NCBI GenBank assembly: GCA_029580855.1
Contig: JAKPQH010000033.1
Location: forward strand, 1 to 47,107
Direction: 5' to 3'
Origin: a bacterium
GTDB taxonomy: Bacteria > Methylomirabilota > Methylomirabilia > Methylomirabilales > 2-02-FULL-66-22
Length of the DNA: 47,107 nt
Part shown: one piece after another, positions 17,508 to 26,421 of the stretch
How the letters are laid out: each line of letters begins with the position of its first letter
Numbering within the stretch: position 1 is the first letter of the stretch
Position numbers and translations under genes: made by a program
Notes under the pieces: model-generated
Databases searched by the model: none
The model's input: only the letters and a program-made list of their open reading frames with translations
What the model was told of the DNA's origin: nothing

Positions 17508-17545
17508 GTCCGACAGGCTCCGGTGAACACCGGAACCTATCGGAC
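17508..17545 (-). promoter_or_regulatory. 18-bp stem-loop between livK and livH
   Basis: The arms 17508-17525 and 17528-17545 pair over 18 positions with a 2-base nominal loop. On the transcribed (minus) strand all 18 pair, two of them as G-U; on the plus strand the same two are A-C mismatches. This favours an RNA role. No U-tract follows, so the structure likely blocks 3' decay of livK mRNA or causes partial stopping. Confidence 0.7.
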
Positions 17546-17556
17546 GCCCAGCGCGC

Positions 17557-18729
17557 TTAATCGACGGCCTTGACCGGGCCGGCCTCCACCACAAACTTCC
17601 CGCCCTTCACGCTGATGATGTATTCGTCGATGATGAGCTGGTTCGTCTTGTCGAAATACGCTTTCCCCTGCGGCCCCTGGTACTGCGTCTTGGTCAGAGC
17701 GTCCCGGACGGCGGCCGGTTGGGTGGACTTGGCGCGGGAAATGGCTTGGGCGATCATGTGGACCGTATCGTAGCCGGCCTGCGCGTACTTCTCCGGCACG
17801 CGCCCGTAGCGCGCCTTGTAGGCGGTCACGAACTTCTGCGCAGCGGGTGTCTCGATCGTGTCCACGAAACGGCTGGCGCCGATCATACCCTCGGCCCGTC
17901 CCTTGGTCAGCTCGATAAACTTGGAGTTGAAGGTCCCGCTGGTCGGATCCATGAGGATCATCTTCTTGTTGAGACCCAGCTCGAAGAACTGGTTCACCAC
18001 CCGCGACAGGTCCATCGTCTCGCCGAGCAGGCAGAGACCCTGTGCGTCCGTCGCCTGCAGCTTGGTCAGGATGGCGTAGTAGTCGGTCTCTCCCTGGTTG
18101 AAGTACTCCACCATGCCGACCTCGCCCCCCAGTTCTTTGATCTTTTTGGAGAAGGCGTCTACCGAACCGCGGCCGTAGTCCGTGTTCACGCCGATGAAGG
18201 CCCACTTGCGGACCTTCTTCTCCTTCACGGCGTACTTGGTGAACGCGTTGGCGATCATCTCGGAATTGTCGCACGCGCGGAAGACCCACTCGTTGTCGGA
18301 CTGGGTGATCTTGGGCGCCAGCGAGATCGGGGTGACGAGCGCCACGCGCTCGCGCTTTGCCACCTCCATGGAGGCCAGCGTGCACGAGCTGGCGAAATCC
18401 CCGATCACCGCCGCGACCTTGTGGACGCCGACCAGCTTGGTCATGGCCGCCACCGACGTGGCGGGCACCCCCGCGCTGTCTTCCACCACGAGGTCGATCT
18501 TCATCTTCCCGTCGATCCCGCCGGCGGCGTTGATCTCGTCCGCCGCGAGCTTGATCCCGTCGGTGGTGAGCCCGCCGTCATAGGCCAGCGTACCGCTCAC
18601 CGGCATCAGCACGCCCAGCTTGACCGTCTCGCCGGCCCACGCGGGGTTGAAGCCCACACCCAGACCCATCGCCGCCGCGATAAGCACGCCCACCAGCACC
18701 CGCCCGCCCGACCCCTTGCGATCCCGCAT
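17557..18729 (-). CDS. livK: ABC transporter substrate-binding protein LivK/BraC family
   Basis: Periplasmic type I binding protein. The 390-aa precursor has a signal peptide (hydrophobic stretch VLVGVLIAAAMGLGVGF, cleavage near AWAGE), then VKLGVLMPVSGTLAYDGG and AADEINAAGGIDG, standard for LivK. Later segments GPQGKAYFDKTNQL and PEKYAQAGYDTVHM fit the fold. AAGGAGGG lies about five bases before ATG 18729. A 194-bp gap separates it from livF upstream, large enough for its own promoter. The hairpin after its stop probably raises its abundance relative to livH and livM. Confidence 0.94.
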   Translation of the reverse strand: MRDRKGSGGRVLVGVLIAAAMGLGVGFNPAWAGETVKLGVLMPVSGTLAYDGGLTTDGIKLAADEINAAGGIDGKMKIDLVVEDSAGVPATSVAAMTKLVGVHKVAAVIGDFASSCTLASMEVAKRERVALVTPISLAPKITQSDNEWVFRACDNSEMIANAFTKYAVKEKKVRKWAFIGVNTDYGRGSVDAFSKKIKELGGEVGMVEYFNQGETDYYAILTKLQATDAQGLCLLGETMDLSRVVNQFFELGLNKKMILMDPTSGTFNSKFIELTKGRAEGMIGASRFVDTIETPAAQKFVTAYKARYGRVPEKYAQAGYDTVHMIAQAISRAKSTQPAAVRDALTKTQYQGPQGKAYFDKTNQLIIDEYIISVKGGKFVVEAGPVKAVD

Positions 18730-18923
18730 GATGACCCTCCTTGTTTTGACCTACCACAAGCCACTGTGCCTCGGATGCCGAGCAGCTCGTCCGCGTTCGG
18801 GTTCCTCAAAGCGGTCCACGTGCACGGCGGAGTGCAAGACCAGGCGCGGGGCGTACTCGGTACGTACGTCGCAGCGCCCCGCGCGCGTCACAACGCGGCA
18901 GGTGGGCCGGTTTCCGCAGCCGG

Positions 18924-19628
18924 TTAGATCCCCAGGTACGATTTCCGCACCGTATCGTTGCGGAGTAGGTCTCGCGCCGGCCCCGCCAAGGCCACGCGTC
19001 CAACCTCCAGCACATACCCGTGATCCGCCATGTTCAGCGCCATAAAGGCGTTCTGCTCGACAAGCACGATGGTGGTCCCGGCGGCGCGGATCCCCTTGAT
19101 GATCTCGGCCAGACGCTCCACGACGATGGGGGCCAAGCCGAGCGACGGCTCGTCCAGCAGCAGGAGTTTCGGCCGGGCCATCAGCGCGCGTCCGATGGCC
19201 AGCATCTGCTGCTCGCCGCCGCTGAGGCTTCCGGCTTTCTGGGTTTGCCGATCCGCCAGGATCGGAAAGTGCGCGAACACCGCCTCGATCCGTCGTTGCA
19301 ACTCCGTCGCGGCGGAGACCGTATAGCCGCCCATCTCCAGGTTTTCCAGAACGCTCATCTGCGGCCAGACCCGGCGTCCCTCGGGGCAGGGGGCGATACC
19401 GCGCCGCACGATGTCCCACGGTGGTCGGCCGTCGATTCGCGCCCCCTCGAACAGGATCTCGCCCGCCGTCGGCCTCAGGACGCCCACGATGGAGTGCAGC
19501 AGCGTGGTTTTGCCCGCGCCGTTCGCTCCGATCAGTGTCACGATGCTGCCCGCCGGCACATCGATGGAGACGCCGTGAAGCGCCTTGAGACGGCCGTACG
19601 AGGTTTCCAGGTCCACGACCTTAAGCAT
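18924..19628 (-). CDS. livF: Branched-chain amino acid ABC transporter ATPase LivF
   Basis: Cytoplasmic ATPase of the Liv importer, 234 aa. It starts MLKVVDLETSYGRLKALHGV, with Walker A GANGAGKTTLL, LivF-typical EGRRVWPQMSVLENLEMGGY, signature LSGGEQQMLAIGRALM and Walker B KLLLLDEPSLGLAPIV. ATG 19628 lies 8 bases inside livG, which ends at 19621, so translation is coupled. The residues upstream of this Met in the same frame are an artefact of the overlap. Confidence 0.95.
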   Translation of the reverse strand: MLKVVDLETSYGRLKALHGVSIDVPAGSIVTLIGANGAGKTTLLHSIVGVLRPTAGEILFEGARIDGRPPWDIVRRGIAPCPEGRRVWPQMSVLENLEMGGYTVSAATELQRRIEAVFAHFPILADRQTQKAGSLSGGEQQMLAIGRALMARPKLLLLDEPSLGLAPIVVERLAEIIKGIRAAGTTIVLVEQNAFMALNMADHGYVLEVGRVALAGPARDLLRNDTVRKSYLGI

Positions 19629-20409
19629 GGACGGACGCTCCCTCGACAAAGCCGCGTCCCAGATAGGCCTCGACGACCGCCGCATCTTTGGACACGACGC
19701 CGGGCGGGCCGTCGGCGATCTTCCGCCCCTGATTGAGCACGACCACGCGGTCCGAGATCCCCACTACAAGCCGCATATTGTGCTCAATCAGCAGGACCGT
19801 GATCCGCCTCTCGTCGCGGATCCGGCGGATCAGCGCCATCAGGTCGTTTGTCTCGGCAGGGTTCAAGCCGGAGGCGGGCTCGTCGAGAAGTAATAATCGT
19901 GGCGACGCCGCCAGCGCGACCGCGATTTCCAGGATCCGCTGTTTCCCGTATGGAAGATTCTTGCCAAGCTGATCCGCCCACGGCCCGAGGCCGGTGAACG
20001 CCAGGGTTTCGGCCGCCCGCCGCTCCACCTCCGCCTGCTCGGCCCTGGCGCGCCGGTTGTGGAGCAGGATGCTGGGAATGCTTGCGTGCCGCATCAGGTG
20101 AAAGCCGGTGACGACGCCGTCGCGGACGGGAATCTCCGAAAAGATGTTGGTCTTTTGAAACGTCCGGACCAGCCCCATGGCGGCGATCCGGTAGGGCGGC
20201 AGCCCCGTGATATCCCGGTCCCGGTACCGCGCACTCCCGGCGTCGGGGGCGAGAAAACCGCTGACCAGGTTAAAGAACGTGGTTTTCCCCGCGCCGTTCG
20301 GCCCGATGAGGCTGAGAACCTCCCCGTCGTCTACAAAGAGGTCCACCTGGTCCACGGCCTTGAGCCCGCCGAAGCAAATGGAGAGTCCGTGGGTTTCCAG
20401 AAGCCGCAA
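19621..20409 (-). CDS. livG: Branched-chain amino acid ABC transporter ATPase LivG
   Basis: Second ATPase of the Liv importer. No ATG lies near the expected N-terminus; the best start is TTG 20409, with GGGAGG six bases before it, giving 262 aa (LRLLETHGLSICFGGLKAV). Walker A GPNGAGKTTFFN, the LivG block GLVRTFQKTNIFSEIPVRD, signature LPYGKQRILEIAVAL and Walker B RLLLLDEPASGLNPAE follow. The signature reads LPYGKQR instead of the usual LSYGQQR or LPYGEQR, a small change. It is the first gene of the liv run and is divergent from an SDR gene at 20578. Confidence 0.92.
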   Translation of the reverse strand: MRLLETHGLSICFGGLKAVDQVDLFVDDGEVLSLIGPNGAGKTTFFNLVSGFLAPDAGSARYRDRDITGLPPYRIAAMGLVRTFQKTNIFSEIPVRDGVVTGFHLMRHASIPSILLHNRRARAEQAEVERRAAETLAFTGLGPWADQLGKNLPYGKQRILEIAVALAASPRLLLLDEPASGLNPAETNDLMALIRRIRDERRITVLLIEHNMRLVVGISDRVVVLNQGRKIADGPPGVVSKDAAVVEAYLGRGFVEGASVHA

Positions 20410-20577
20410 GACTCGCCTCCCGGCCCCATGGCACGGGCAGTTGATGTATGGCAATTCGGTCCTTCTCAAGCCTAGGCGGTGCCAGGTATAGTCAAAGCCG
20501 TTCCCGGAGTCAAGGCGACGCGACCAGGTGTCTAGAGGCCAGGACAACGTGGCGCCGGTCGGGCGAAGGAGCCGAGC

Positions 20578-21333
20578 ATGGACCTCAACGGGGCTGTGGC
20601 CATCGTGACGGGGGCGGGGCGGGGGATCGGCCGGGCGACGGCGCTGGCGCTGGCGCGGCGCGGTGTCGCGGTGGTCCTGGCGGCCCGCACGCAGGCCGAG
20701 ATCGAGTCGGTGGCGGCCGAGGTGGAAGCCGTGGGAGCCACGGTCTTGCCCGTCGTCGCCGACGTCTCGCGGGAGGACGACGTCGCCGGCATGGTGGACC
20801 GGACCCTCCAGACCTACGGCCGCGTGGATATTCTGGTGAATAACGCCGGGGCGTCGCTGCCGGAGCGCCCTGTGGTCGACACCAGTCTGGCGGACTGGGA
20901 GCGTATGTTGCGGATCAATCTCACCGGCCCGTTTCTGTGCGCTCGCGCCGTCCTGCCCATCATGATGCGGCAGCACTCCGGCAAGATCGTCAACGTCGCG
21001 TCCATCGGGGGGCGGATGGGATTCGCCGGCATCGCGGCGTACGGCGCGGCCAAGGCGGGCCTCCTCCACTTCACCGCCAGCCTCGCGGCCGAGGTGAAGC
21101 GATTTGGGATCGATGTCAACGCCGTGTGCCCCAGCGGGACGGACACCCGGTTGCTCCACGAGACCGGCCGGGCCAAGGGGCGGACCAACCTGATCCGTCC
21201 CGAGGAGATCGCCAACGTGATCGCGTTCCTCGTCTCCCCCGAATCCTCGGCCATCACCGCCACGGCCATCGAGGCCTACGGCCCGAGCAACCCGCTCTTC
21301 GGCCCACTCCTGCCCGGCGAGAAATGCCACTGA
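20578..21333 (+). CDS. SDR-family oxidoreductase (3-oxoacyl-ACP reductase-like)
   Basis: A classical short-chain dehydrogenase of 251 aa, NAD(P)-dependent. TGAGRGIG at residues 11-18 binds the cofactor, NNAGA at 88-92 is present, and the catalytic Ser142, Tyr155 and Lys159 (AYGAAKAG) are in place. The C-terminus (TAIEAYGPSNPLFGP) departs from FabG, which normally ends with VDGG, so fatty-acid reduction is not assured. AAGGAG lies before ATG 20578. It is divergent from livG with 168 bp between them and convergent with the acyl-CoA synthetase at 21467. Confidence 0.87.
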   Translation: MDLNGAVAIVTGAGRGIGRATALALARRGVAVVLAARTQAEIESVAAEVEAVGATVLPVVADVSREDDVAGMVDRTLQTYGRVDILVNNAGASLPERPVVDTSLADWERMLRINLTGPFLCARAVLPIMMRQHSGKIVNVASIGGRMGFAGIAAYGAAKAGLLHFTASLAAEVKRFGIDVNAVCPSGTDTRLLHETGRAKGRTNLIRPEEIANVIAFLVSPESSAITATAIEAYGPSNPLFGPLLPGEKCH

Positions 21334-21466
21334 CAGGAGGCGGCGCCCGGGGCGCAACCCTCGCATCGCGCCGCGTCCTGGACGCCCGGGGCTGCGCGCA
21401 CCCCGACCCGGGCCGGTATGCCCGTCGGCGAGCATCGACGTCAAGAAACGTGGGCCCGCGATGGGG

Positions 21467-23602
21467 TCAGGGGGGCGTGAGACGCCCGACCTCACTCGTG
21501 AAATCGGTGCCGTACCGCCGCCAGATGTCGACCGCGACCGCCAGCGGCTTGACCATCGGCAAGGTGTAGGTGTGCACGTCATGTTCCGCGAGGTACTCGG
21601 TGGTGCTCCGAACGTAATGCGAATAGCCTCGCGGCGAAATGATGAGCGGTTTCCGCATCTCCGACATGACCTCGACCAGCCGCTCCGGGACGTATTCGGA
21701 GAGATACGGGACCTGGAAGTAGATGCCCACAATGATGATATCCGTATTCGGGTCCGCATTGAGGATGCGGATGGCCTCGAGCAACCGGTCGTCGTTGGCG
21801 TCGCCGAACAAATCCAGCGGATTCGAGGTGACGCGCTCCGTGATGCGCTGGAGATCCTCCTGCCTCGCGACGCGGATCTTGCTCCCCAACAACGCGGTGA
21901 GCTCCCGTCGTGTGTCTTCTCCAAAGCTGCTCAGCCGCATGCCCCTGGACGTGAGCTGGTCGGCGAGAAGGATGCCCGCCCCACCGCCCACGCTCACCAC
22001 CGCCACACGATCGCCCCGTGCAGGCTTCTGGGACGTGAGGATCGAGAGGACGTTGATCAGCACCTTCGGATCCTCGGTGAGCTCCTCCAGCAAGTAGAGT
22101 CCGGCCTGGTGGCACGCCGCCCGGAACGCCTGAAAGGAGCCGGCCAGCGACGCGGTATGTGACAGCGTGGCGGCCGCCCCGCCGGCCATGCCGCCCTTGA
22201 TGACCAGGATCGGCTTCTTCTGGGCGATCTTCCCGGCGATCTCCATGAATTGGAGGCCGTTACGCAGCCCCTCCAGGTAGATCGCGATGACGCGGATCCG
22301 CGGATCCGCGCCCATGTGCGCCAAGAGCTCGGGAACCGAGACTCCACTCGCGTTGCCGCACGAGACCCATTTGCCGATCGGGCAGTTGTCGGCCGCCGCC
22401 ATTTCCAATAGTTCTAGCCCCACGCCGCCACTCTGCGTCACCACGCCCACCACCCCGGTTTTCGTACTGACTTCCACCCGCCGCATGGGCAGGAACATGG
22501 TGTTGAGGCCGGAGAAATTATCAAAGACGCCGAGACAGTTGGGGCCGATGTAGGGGACATCGTACCGCTCCGCGACCGCGCGCAGCTCGTCCTCGAGGTC
22601 GGTCCGCCCGATCTCCGCAAAACCGTCGCTCACGATGATGGCGCCCTTGCCCCCGGTCTCGCAGAACTGCCGAAAGCTGGCGATGGTCGTTTCCGGCGCC
22701 ACCGCGAACACGGCGACGTCGACGGGGCGCGGGAGATCGGCAAAGTCCTTGGCGCACTTGAGGCCCATCACCGTGTCGCGTTTGGGGTTGATGGGGTAGA
22801 GCTGCCCCACGCGGCTCGAGTTCTTGAGGATGATTCCACCGATCGAGCCGGGGGTTGAGGCGCCCACCACCGCGACGCTCTTCGCCTCGAAGATGGCCTG
22901 CAACCGTTGGAGCCGAGCCTCCGAGAGGTCGACCGCGCGCGGATGAACGACGGGCTCGCCCAGGATCACCCGCACGTCGACAATGGCGCAGCCGCGCTCG
23001 TAGAGAATGACCGGATTCAGATCCAATTCCCGCACCTCCGGGTGCGCCTCCATCAACCGGGACACTCGGATGGTGAGGTCGATCACCGCCTCTTTGTCCA
23101 GAGCGGGGCCGCGGAACCCGGCGACGACGCGGCCGGCCAGGGTCTCCGCGAGCATTCGCTCGACATCCTTTCGCGAAAGGACGCCGACCCCCGATGCGAC
23201 GTCTTTGAACAGCTCGACGTAGCGCCCCCCGTATCCGATCATGGTCACGGGCCCGAACACCGGATCCTGCTGGGCGCCCACCAAAAGCTCGAATCCTGCG
23301 CGCGCCTGTTTCTGGACCAGGACCCCCTCGATCAGATCTGCGCCGGCCCGGCGCGCGTTCGCCATGATCGTGTCGTAGCTGGCCGCCGCCGTCGCCGGCG
23401 TCTCGATCCCGAGAGCCACCACGCCCGCATCGGTCTTGTGGATCAGATCGGGGGAGAGCGTCTTCATGACGCAGGGGAAGCCCAGCGCATCCGCGGCCGC
23501 GACGGCCTCCTCGCGGGTCGAAACCAACCGCCCGGCGACAGCAATGCCGACCTCGGAAAGCAGTTGTCGCGCGGTCGCGAAATCCGCCTGTCTCGCGTTC
23601 AT
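21467..23602 (-). CDS. ADP-forming acyl-CoA synthetase, single-chain (beta-alpha fusion)
   Basis: Converts acyl-CoA plus ADP and phosphate to acid, CoA and ATP, or the reverse. The 711-aa chain has an ATP-grasp half first (about residues 1-230; KTLSPDLIHKTDAGVVALG with the shuttle His55), then a CoA-binding half (about 235-700; VAVVGASTPGSIGG, YIGPNCLG, VTQSGGVG). The catalytic phospho-His482 lies in LSHTASLAG, where most relatives have SHTGSLAG or SHTGALAG. So both phosphate-carrying His residues are present. GGGAGG six bases before ATG 23602 fixes the start. Substrate is unknown; acetate, propionate or aryl acids are all possible in this family. Confidence 0.9.
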   Translation of the reverse strand: MNARQADFATARQLLSEVGIAVAGRLVSTREEAVAAADALGFPCVMKTLSPDLIHKTDAGVVALGIETPATAAASYDTIMANARRAGADLIEGVLVQKQARAGFELLVGAQQDPVFGPVTMIGYGGRYVELFKDVASGVGVLSRKDVERMLAETLAGRVVAGFRGPALDKEAVIDLTIRVSRLMEAHPEVRELDLNPVILYERGCAIVDVRVILGEPVVHPRAVDLSEARLQRLQAIFEAKSVAVVGASTPGSIGGIILKNSSRVGQLYPINPKRDTVMGLKCAKDFADLPRPVDVAVFAVAPETTIASFRQFCETGGKGAIIVSDGFAEIGRTDLEDELRAVAERYDVPYIGPNCLGVFDNFSGLNTMFLPMRRVEVSTKTGVVGVVTQSGGVGLELLEMAAADNCPIGKWVSCGNASGVSVPELLAHMGADPRIRVIAIYLEGLRNGLQFMEIAGKIAQKKPILVIKGGMAGGAAATLSHTASLAGSFQAFRAACHQAGLYLLEELTEDPKVLINVLSILTSQKPARGDRVAVVSVGGGAGILLADQLTSRGMRLSSFGEDTRRELTALLGSKIRVARQEDLQRITERVTSNPLDLFGDANDDRLLEAIRILNADPNTDIIIVGIYFQVPYLSEYVPERLVEVMSEMRKPLIISPRGYSHYVRSTTEYLAEHDVHTYTLPMVKPLAVAVDIWRRYGTDFTSEVGRLTPP

Positions 23603-24604
23603 TGTCGCCTCCCGGATACGCCGTCCCGTGCGCAACGTCGGCGATGCAGCCCGCCAAGAAGCCGACGACTCGGCCTGGTCCCAACCGTGCCTGCGGCGAC
23701 CCGCCCGCGCCGCGCCGGCGGCGGCCGAACTGCGCGGCGTCTTTCAGCGTGACGCGGCTTGGCTCCCCGCATTGCTTTACGGTCAAGGGTAGTCCAAACG
23801 GCTCCTCGGCGCCAGCGCAGACAGCGGTCGCGGTGCGAGAGCGGGGAGCGCTGGCACCTCGGGGCCCGGCCGGCCGCAGGCCCAGGAGCTGTGGGGTCGA
23901 ATGGTCTTTTCGGGGGCGATCCCACACCGCCACGATCCAACGAAGTACCGGATCGGAAGCGCGTGGCTGCGCGGACCCTTTGGACGTGGCCCGGGCAGTT
24001 CCGAAGCCGACGCCGCCCTCGTCGCTTGGCGCGACACCCTTGGCGGGGTGCCTGCGCCCGGAGTCCCTCGGTAAATCGGCCGTCAAACCGATTGGGTTGC
24101 CACCGTCGCCGCTGTCGGTCAGAGGGGAGGGGCGGCCGTTCGGCCCTTGCCGGACATCGCGGATCCCTTCGCCGAGGTCGTCGGGGGGCGCTCTTCCTTA
24201 CGCCACGCCGTCACTCACCAGATGCAACCGCACCAGCAATCCCGGCCGGAGGGTGCCCAGAGGGGACGCCCTTTACATATTTAACTTCTCGGGTCTCCCC
24301 CCGGAATCAGAACCGCTGTGAGAGGGACACCCCTCGCGACCGCCGCATACCGCGTCAAACGCGTCGGACGCCGCGCCGCCGTCCACGCGGCGTGGGCGCA
24401 TGCCGACATCCCACGGGTGGGTGTCGTCAAAGAGAAATCAAATAAGTAAAGGGCGTCCCCTATTGGCCCCGAGCGGATCTTCTCGCGCGCGCCGCTTTTT
24501 CGTCCTGGAATCGACAGCGGAATCCGGTAGTGATAGCGGCCGGTCCCTGTGGTCGCCGTGTCCCGCCGTTCGCCGCCTGCTGTCCGCCGCCGGCTCGCCC
24601 CCCC
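23603..24604. other. Intergenic 1 kb, no gene, contains an inverted-repeat element
   Basis: No frame in these 1002 bp resembles a known family on either strand. The only structure I can support is the 200-bp inverted-repeat element at 24261-24461. The left 650 bp show no hairpin with a U-tract and no tRNA-like sequence. Confidence 0.5.
24261..24461. mobile_element. MITE-like element, 201 bp, with 30-bp terminal inverted repeats
   Basis: The left end 24261-24290 starts AGGGGACGCCCTTTAC. The right end, read as reverse complement from 24461 to 24432, starts with the same 16 bases, and 27 of 30 positions agree. The inside (about 140 bp) has no coding frame but has shorter hairpins. The right flank shows TA next to the end. 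Such ends are like those of non-autonomous elements moved by a transposase in trans; no transposase gene of that type is in the window. Confidence 0.65.
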
Positions 24605-25486
24605 TCACCTTCTCCCCGCCAGCAGCGCCTCCACGTCGGCCGGGGTGCCGCGCCACGGGCCGGGCCGCTCCTGCTTGAGCGTCGTGACCGCCCCGGCCCA
24701 ACGGCACGCCTCCTCGGGCGAGGCATGGAGGCGCTTGGCGACGTACGTGCCAAAGCACGTGTCGCCGCGGCCCGTCCGGCCGGTCAGGTTCCGCGGTGTG
24801 AACGGCGCCTGGTGGATTTTCCCATCCGCGTACACCGTCACGCCGGACGACTGGGTGAGGACGATCTCGCGCGGTCCGAGGGCCGCCAGCCTGTGTGCTG
24901 CCCTCGTGAGGTCGGTCTCGCCGGTGAGCAACTCCGCCTCGGCCTTGTCCACCTTGAGGTACGTGATATGCGCGAGGCCTTTCTGCATGTCTGGCCACTG
25001 CCTGAAGACCAGCTCGTCACCCTCGGCGACACGGACGAAGCCCTGCACGTCCATCCCGACAGGGCCGCGTGACGCCATGTGCTGCAGGAACGCCAGATCC
25101 ACCTCCCCCGCGACCAGTGGAACGATCAGGTAGACCCTGGCCATGACGCGCGGCATGTCCTCGATGCGGAAAGCGCCGGCGAACGCCAGCGGCCTGCAGA
25201 TCCGCCGCTCCATGTCGGCCGAGTTGTAGATGTTCTCGATCCCCGTCGTCGCCGGCGCCGGCGTGGCGAAGACTGCCACGCCTTCTCGCTTGAGGTCCTC
25301 CAGAAGCGGGAAGTCATCCGAGTGGAGCCGGGTGGCGACGGCGATGCGGACGCCCAGCCGGCGCACCGCCACGCCGCCGTAGTAAACGGCGCCCCCGGAC
25401 GCCGACTCGGCCTTCCCGTCCACCACCAGGCGGTCCTTGGCAAAATGCCCGATCATCAGGATGTCGAAATCTGTTTGTGCAACCAT
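24605..25486 (-). CDS. PfkB-family carbohydrate kinase
   Basis: A ribokinase-like sugar kinase of 293 aa. The N-terminal part has GGAVYYGGVAVRRLGVRIAV (compare the GGxxxN/A and A-layer of PfkB), and the C-terminal anion-hole motif reads TGRGDTCFGTYVA with the catalytic Asp at 242; most members have GAGD here, so an Arg replaces Ala. Lys and Thr strings (VKVDKAEAELLTGE-like) are in place. I start at ATG 25486 with AGGGAT about ten bases upstream. It is the last gene of the HpaI-SDR-amidase-kinase run, 75 bp after the amidase. The substrate is unknown. Confidence 0.85.
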   Translation of the reverse strand: MVAQTDFDILMIGHFAKDRLVVDGKAESASGGAVYYGGVAVRRLGVRIAVATRLHSDDFPLLEDLKREGVAVFATPAPATTGIENIYNSADMERRICRPLAFAGAFRIEDMPRVMARVYLIVPLVAGEVDLAFLQHMASRGPVGMDVQGFVRVAEGDELVFRQWPDMQKGLAHITYLKVDKAEAELLTGETDLTRAAHRLAALGPREIVLTQSSGVTVYADGKIHQAPFTPRNLTGRTGRGDTCFGTYVAKRLHASPEEACRWAGAVTTLKQERPGPWRGTPADVEALLAGRR

Positions 25487-25561
25487 TCGCGTGATCCCTT
25501 CCGGTGCAGCGTCCTCGGGCCGCAACGCCCGGCAACCTGGACCCCCGGGGCGCTCTCCCCA

Positions 25562-26386
25562 TCAACCGTGCAACTCCTCCGTGGCTTTCGTGATCGCCCC
25601 GTACGCATCCGGGCGGCGGTCGCGCGCCAGCAGGAACCGGCGGCGCGCCCGGACGACGGCCTCCCGGTCGATGTCGGCGCTGATGATCTGCTCCACCTCG
25701 CCGCCGGCTTGCAGCAGAATCTTCCCCAGCGGATCGATGATCATGCTCTTGCCCGACATGACCCAATCGCCTTCGCGCCCCACGTGGTTGCAGGCCGCCA
25801 GGAACACGCCGTTCTCCAGCGCCCGGGTGGTGAGGAGGTTCTCCCACGGGTCGGACACCGGCGTGGCGTACGGCGCCAGGATCAGCTCGGCCCCGTTGAG
25901 CATCAGACAGCGGCAGGACTCGGGAAAGAGGTTGTCGTAGCAGATGGAGACGCCGACGGCCCAGTCGCCGACGCGGAACACGGGGAACGTCGAGCCGCCG
26001 CGGAAGTAGATCTTCTCCAGGCTGAGGTACGCCGCCGGGTGGACCTTCCGGTACTTGCCGACGATCTGCCCCTCCGGGTCGATCAACATCGCGGTATCGT
26101 AGTAGAACCCCGGCCGGGCCGCCTCGAAGATCGTGGAGAGAATGTGGAAGCCGTGCTGCCGCGCCTTCTCCTTCATCCGGGTCTGCGTGTACCCGTCGTC
26201 CGGCTCCGCGTAGTCCATGTACCGGTAGTCGCGAAACTGCGGGAAGTACTCGACGTTGAAGAATTCCGGCAGGACAACCAGATCGGGGCGTCGCTTGGCG
26301 GCCTCGTCCACGAAGGCGCAGGCCCGCTCCACGTTCTCGTCGCGGGAGGCGGTCTTGCTGTTCATCTGCACCAGGCTCAGCCGCAT
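25562..26386 (-). CDS. Nitrilase-superfamily amidohydrolase (N-carbamoylputrescine amidase-like)
   Basis: A carbon-nitrogen hydrolase of 274 aa with the full Glu-Lys-Cys triad: Glu41 in VLPEFFNVEYF, Lys114 in KYRKVHPA, and Cys149 in GVSICYDNLFPE. The strings resemble AguB-type N-carbamoyl amine hydrolases. GAGGAG about eight bases before ATG 26386 fixes the start. It is 35 bp after the SDR gene. With no putrescine pathway genes near it, a carbamoyl-beta-amino acid or simple amide is an equally good substrate. Confidence 0.9.
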   Translation of the reverse strand: MRLSLVQMNSKTASRDENVERACAFVDEAAKRRPDLVVLPEFFNVEYFPQFRDYRYMDYAEPDDGYTQTRMKEKARQHGFHILSTIFEAARPGFYYDTAMLIDPEGQIVGKYRKVHPAAYLSLEKIYFRGGSTFPVFRVGDWAVGVSICYDNLFPESCRCLMLNGAELILAPYATPVSDPWENLLTTRALENGVFLAACNHVGREGDWVMSGKSMIIDPLGKILLQAGGEVEQIISADIDREAVVRARRRFLLARDRRPDAYGAITKATEELHG

Positions 26387-26421
26387 GTCGGGTCTCCTCG
26401 ATAAGGATGGCGGGCGACGAT

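Noticed and set aside
20410..20577. A promoter in the livG-SDR gap on either strand
   Set aside because: Partial hexamers exist (TTGACT on the minus strand) but no -10 with acceptable spacing, so I do not list one.
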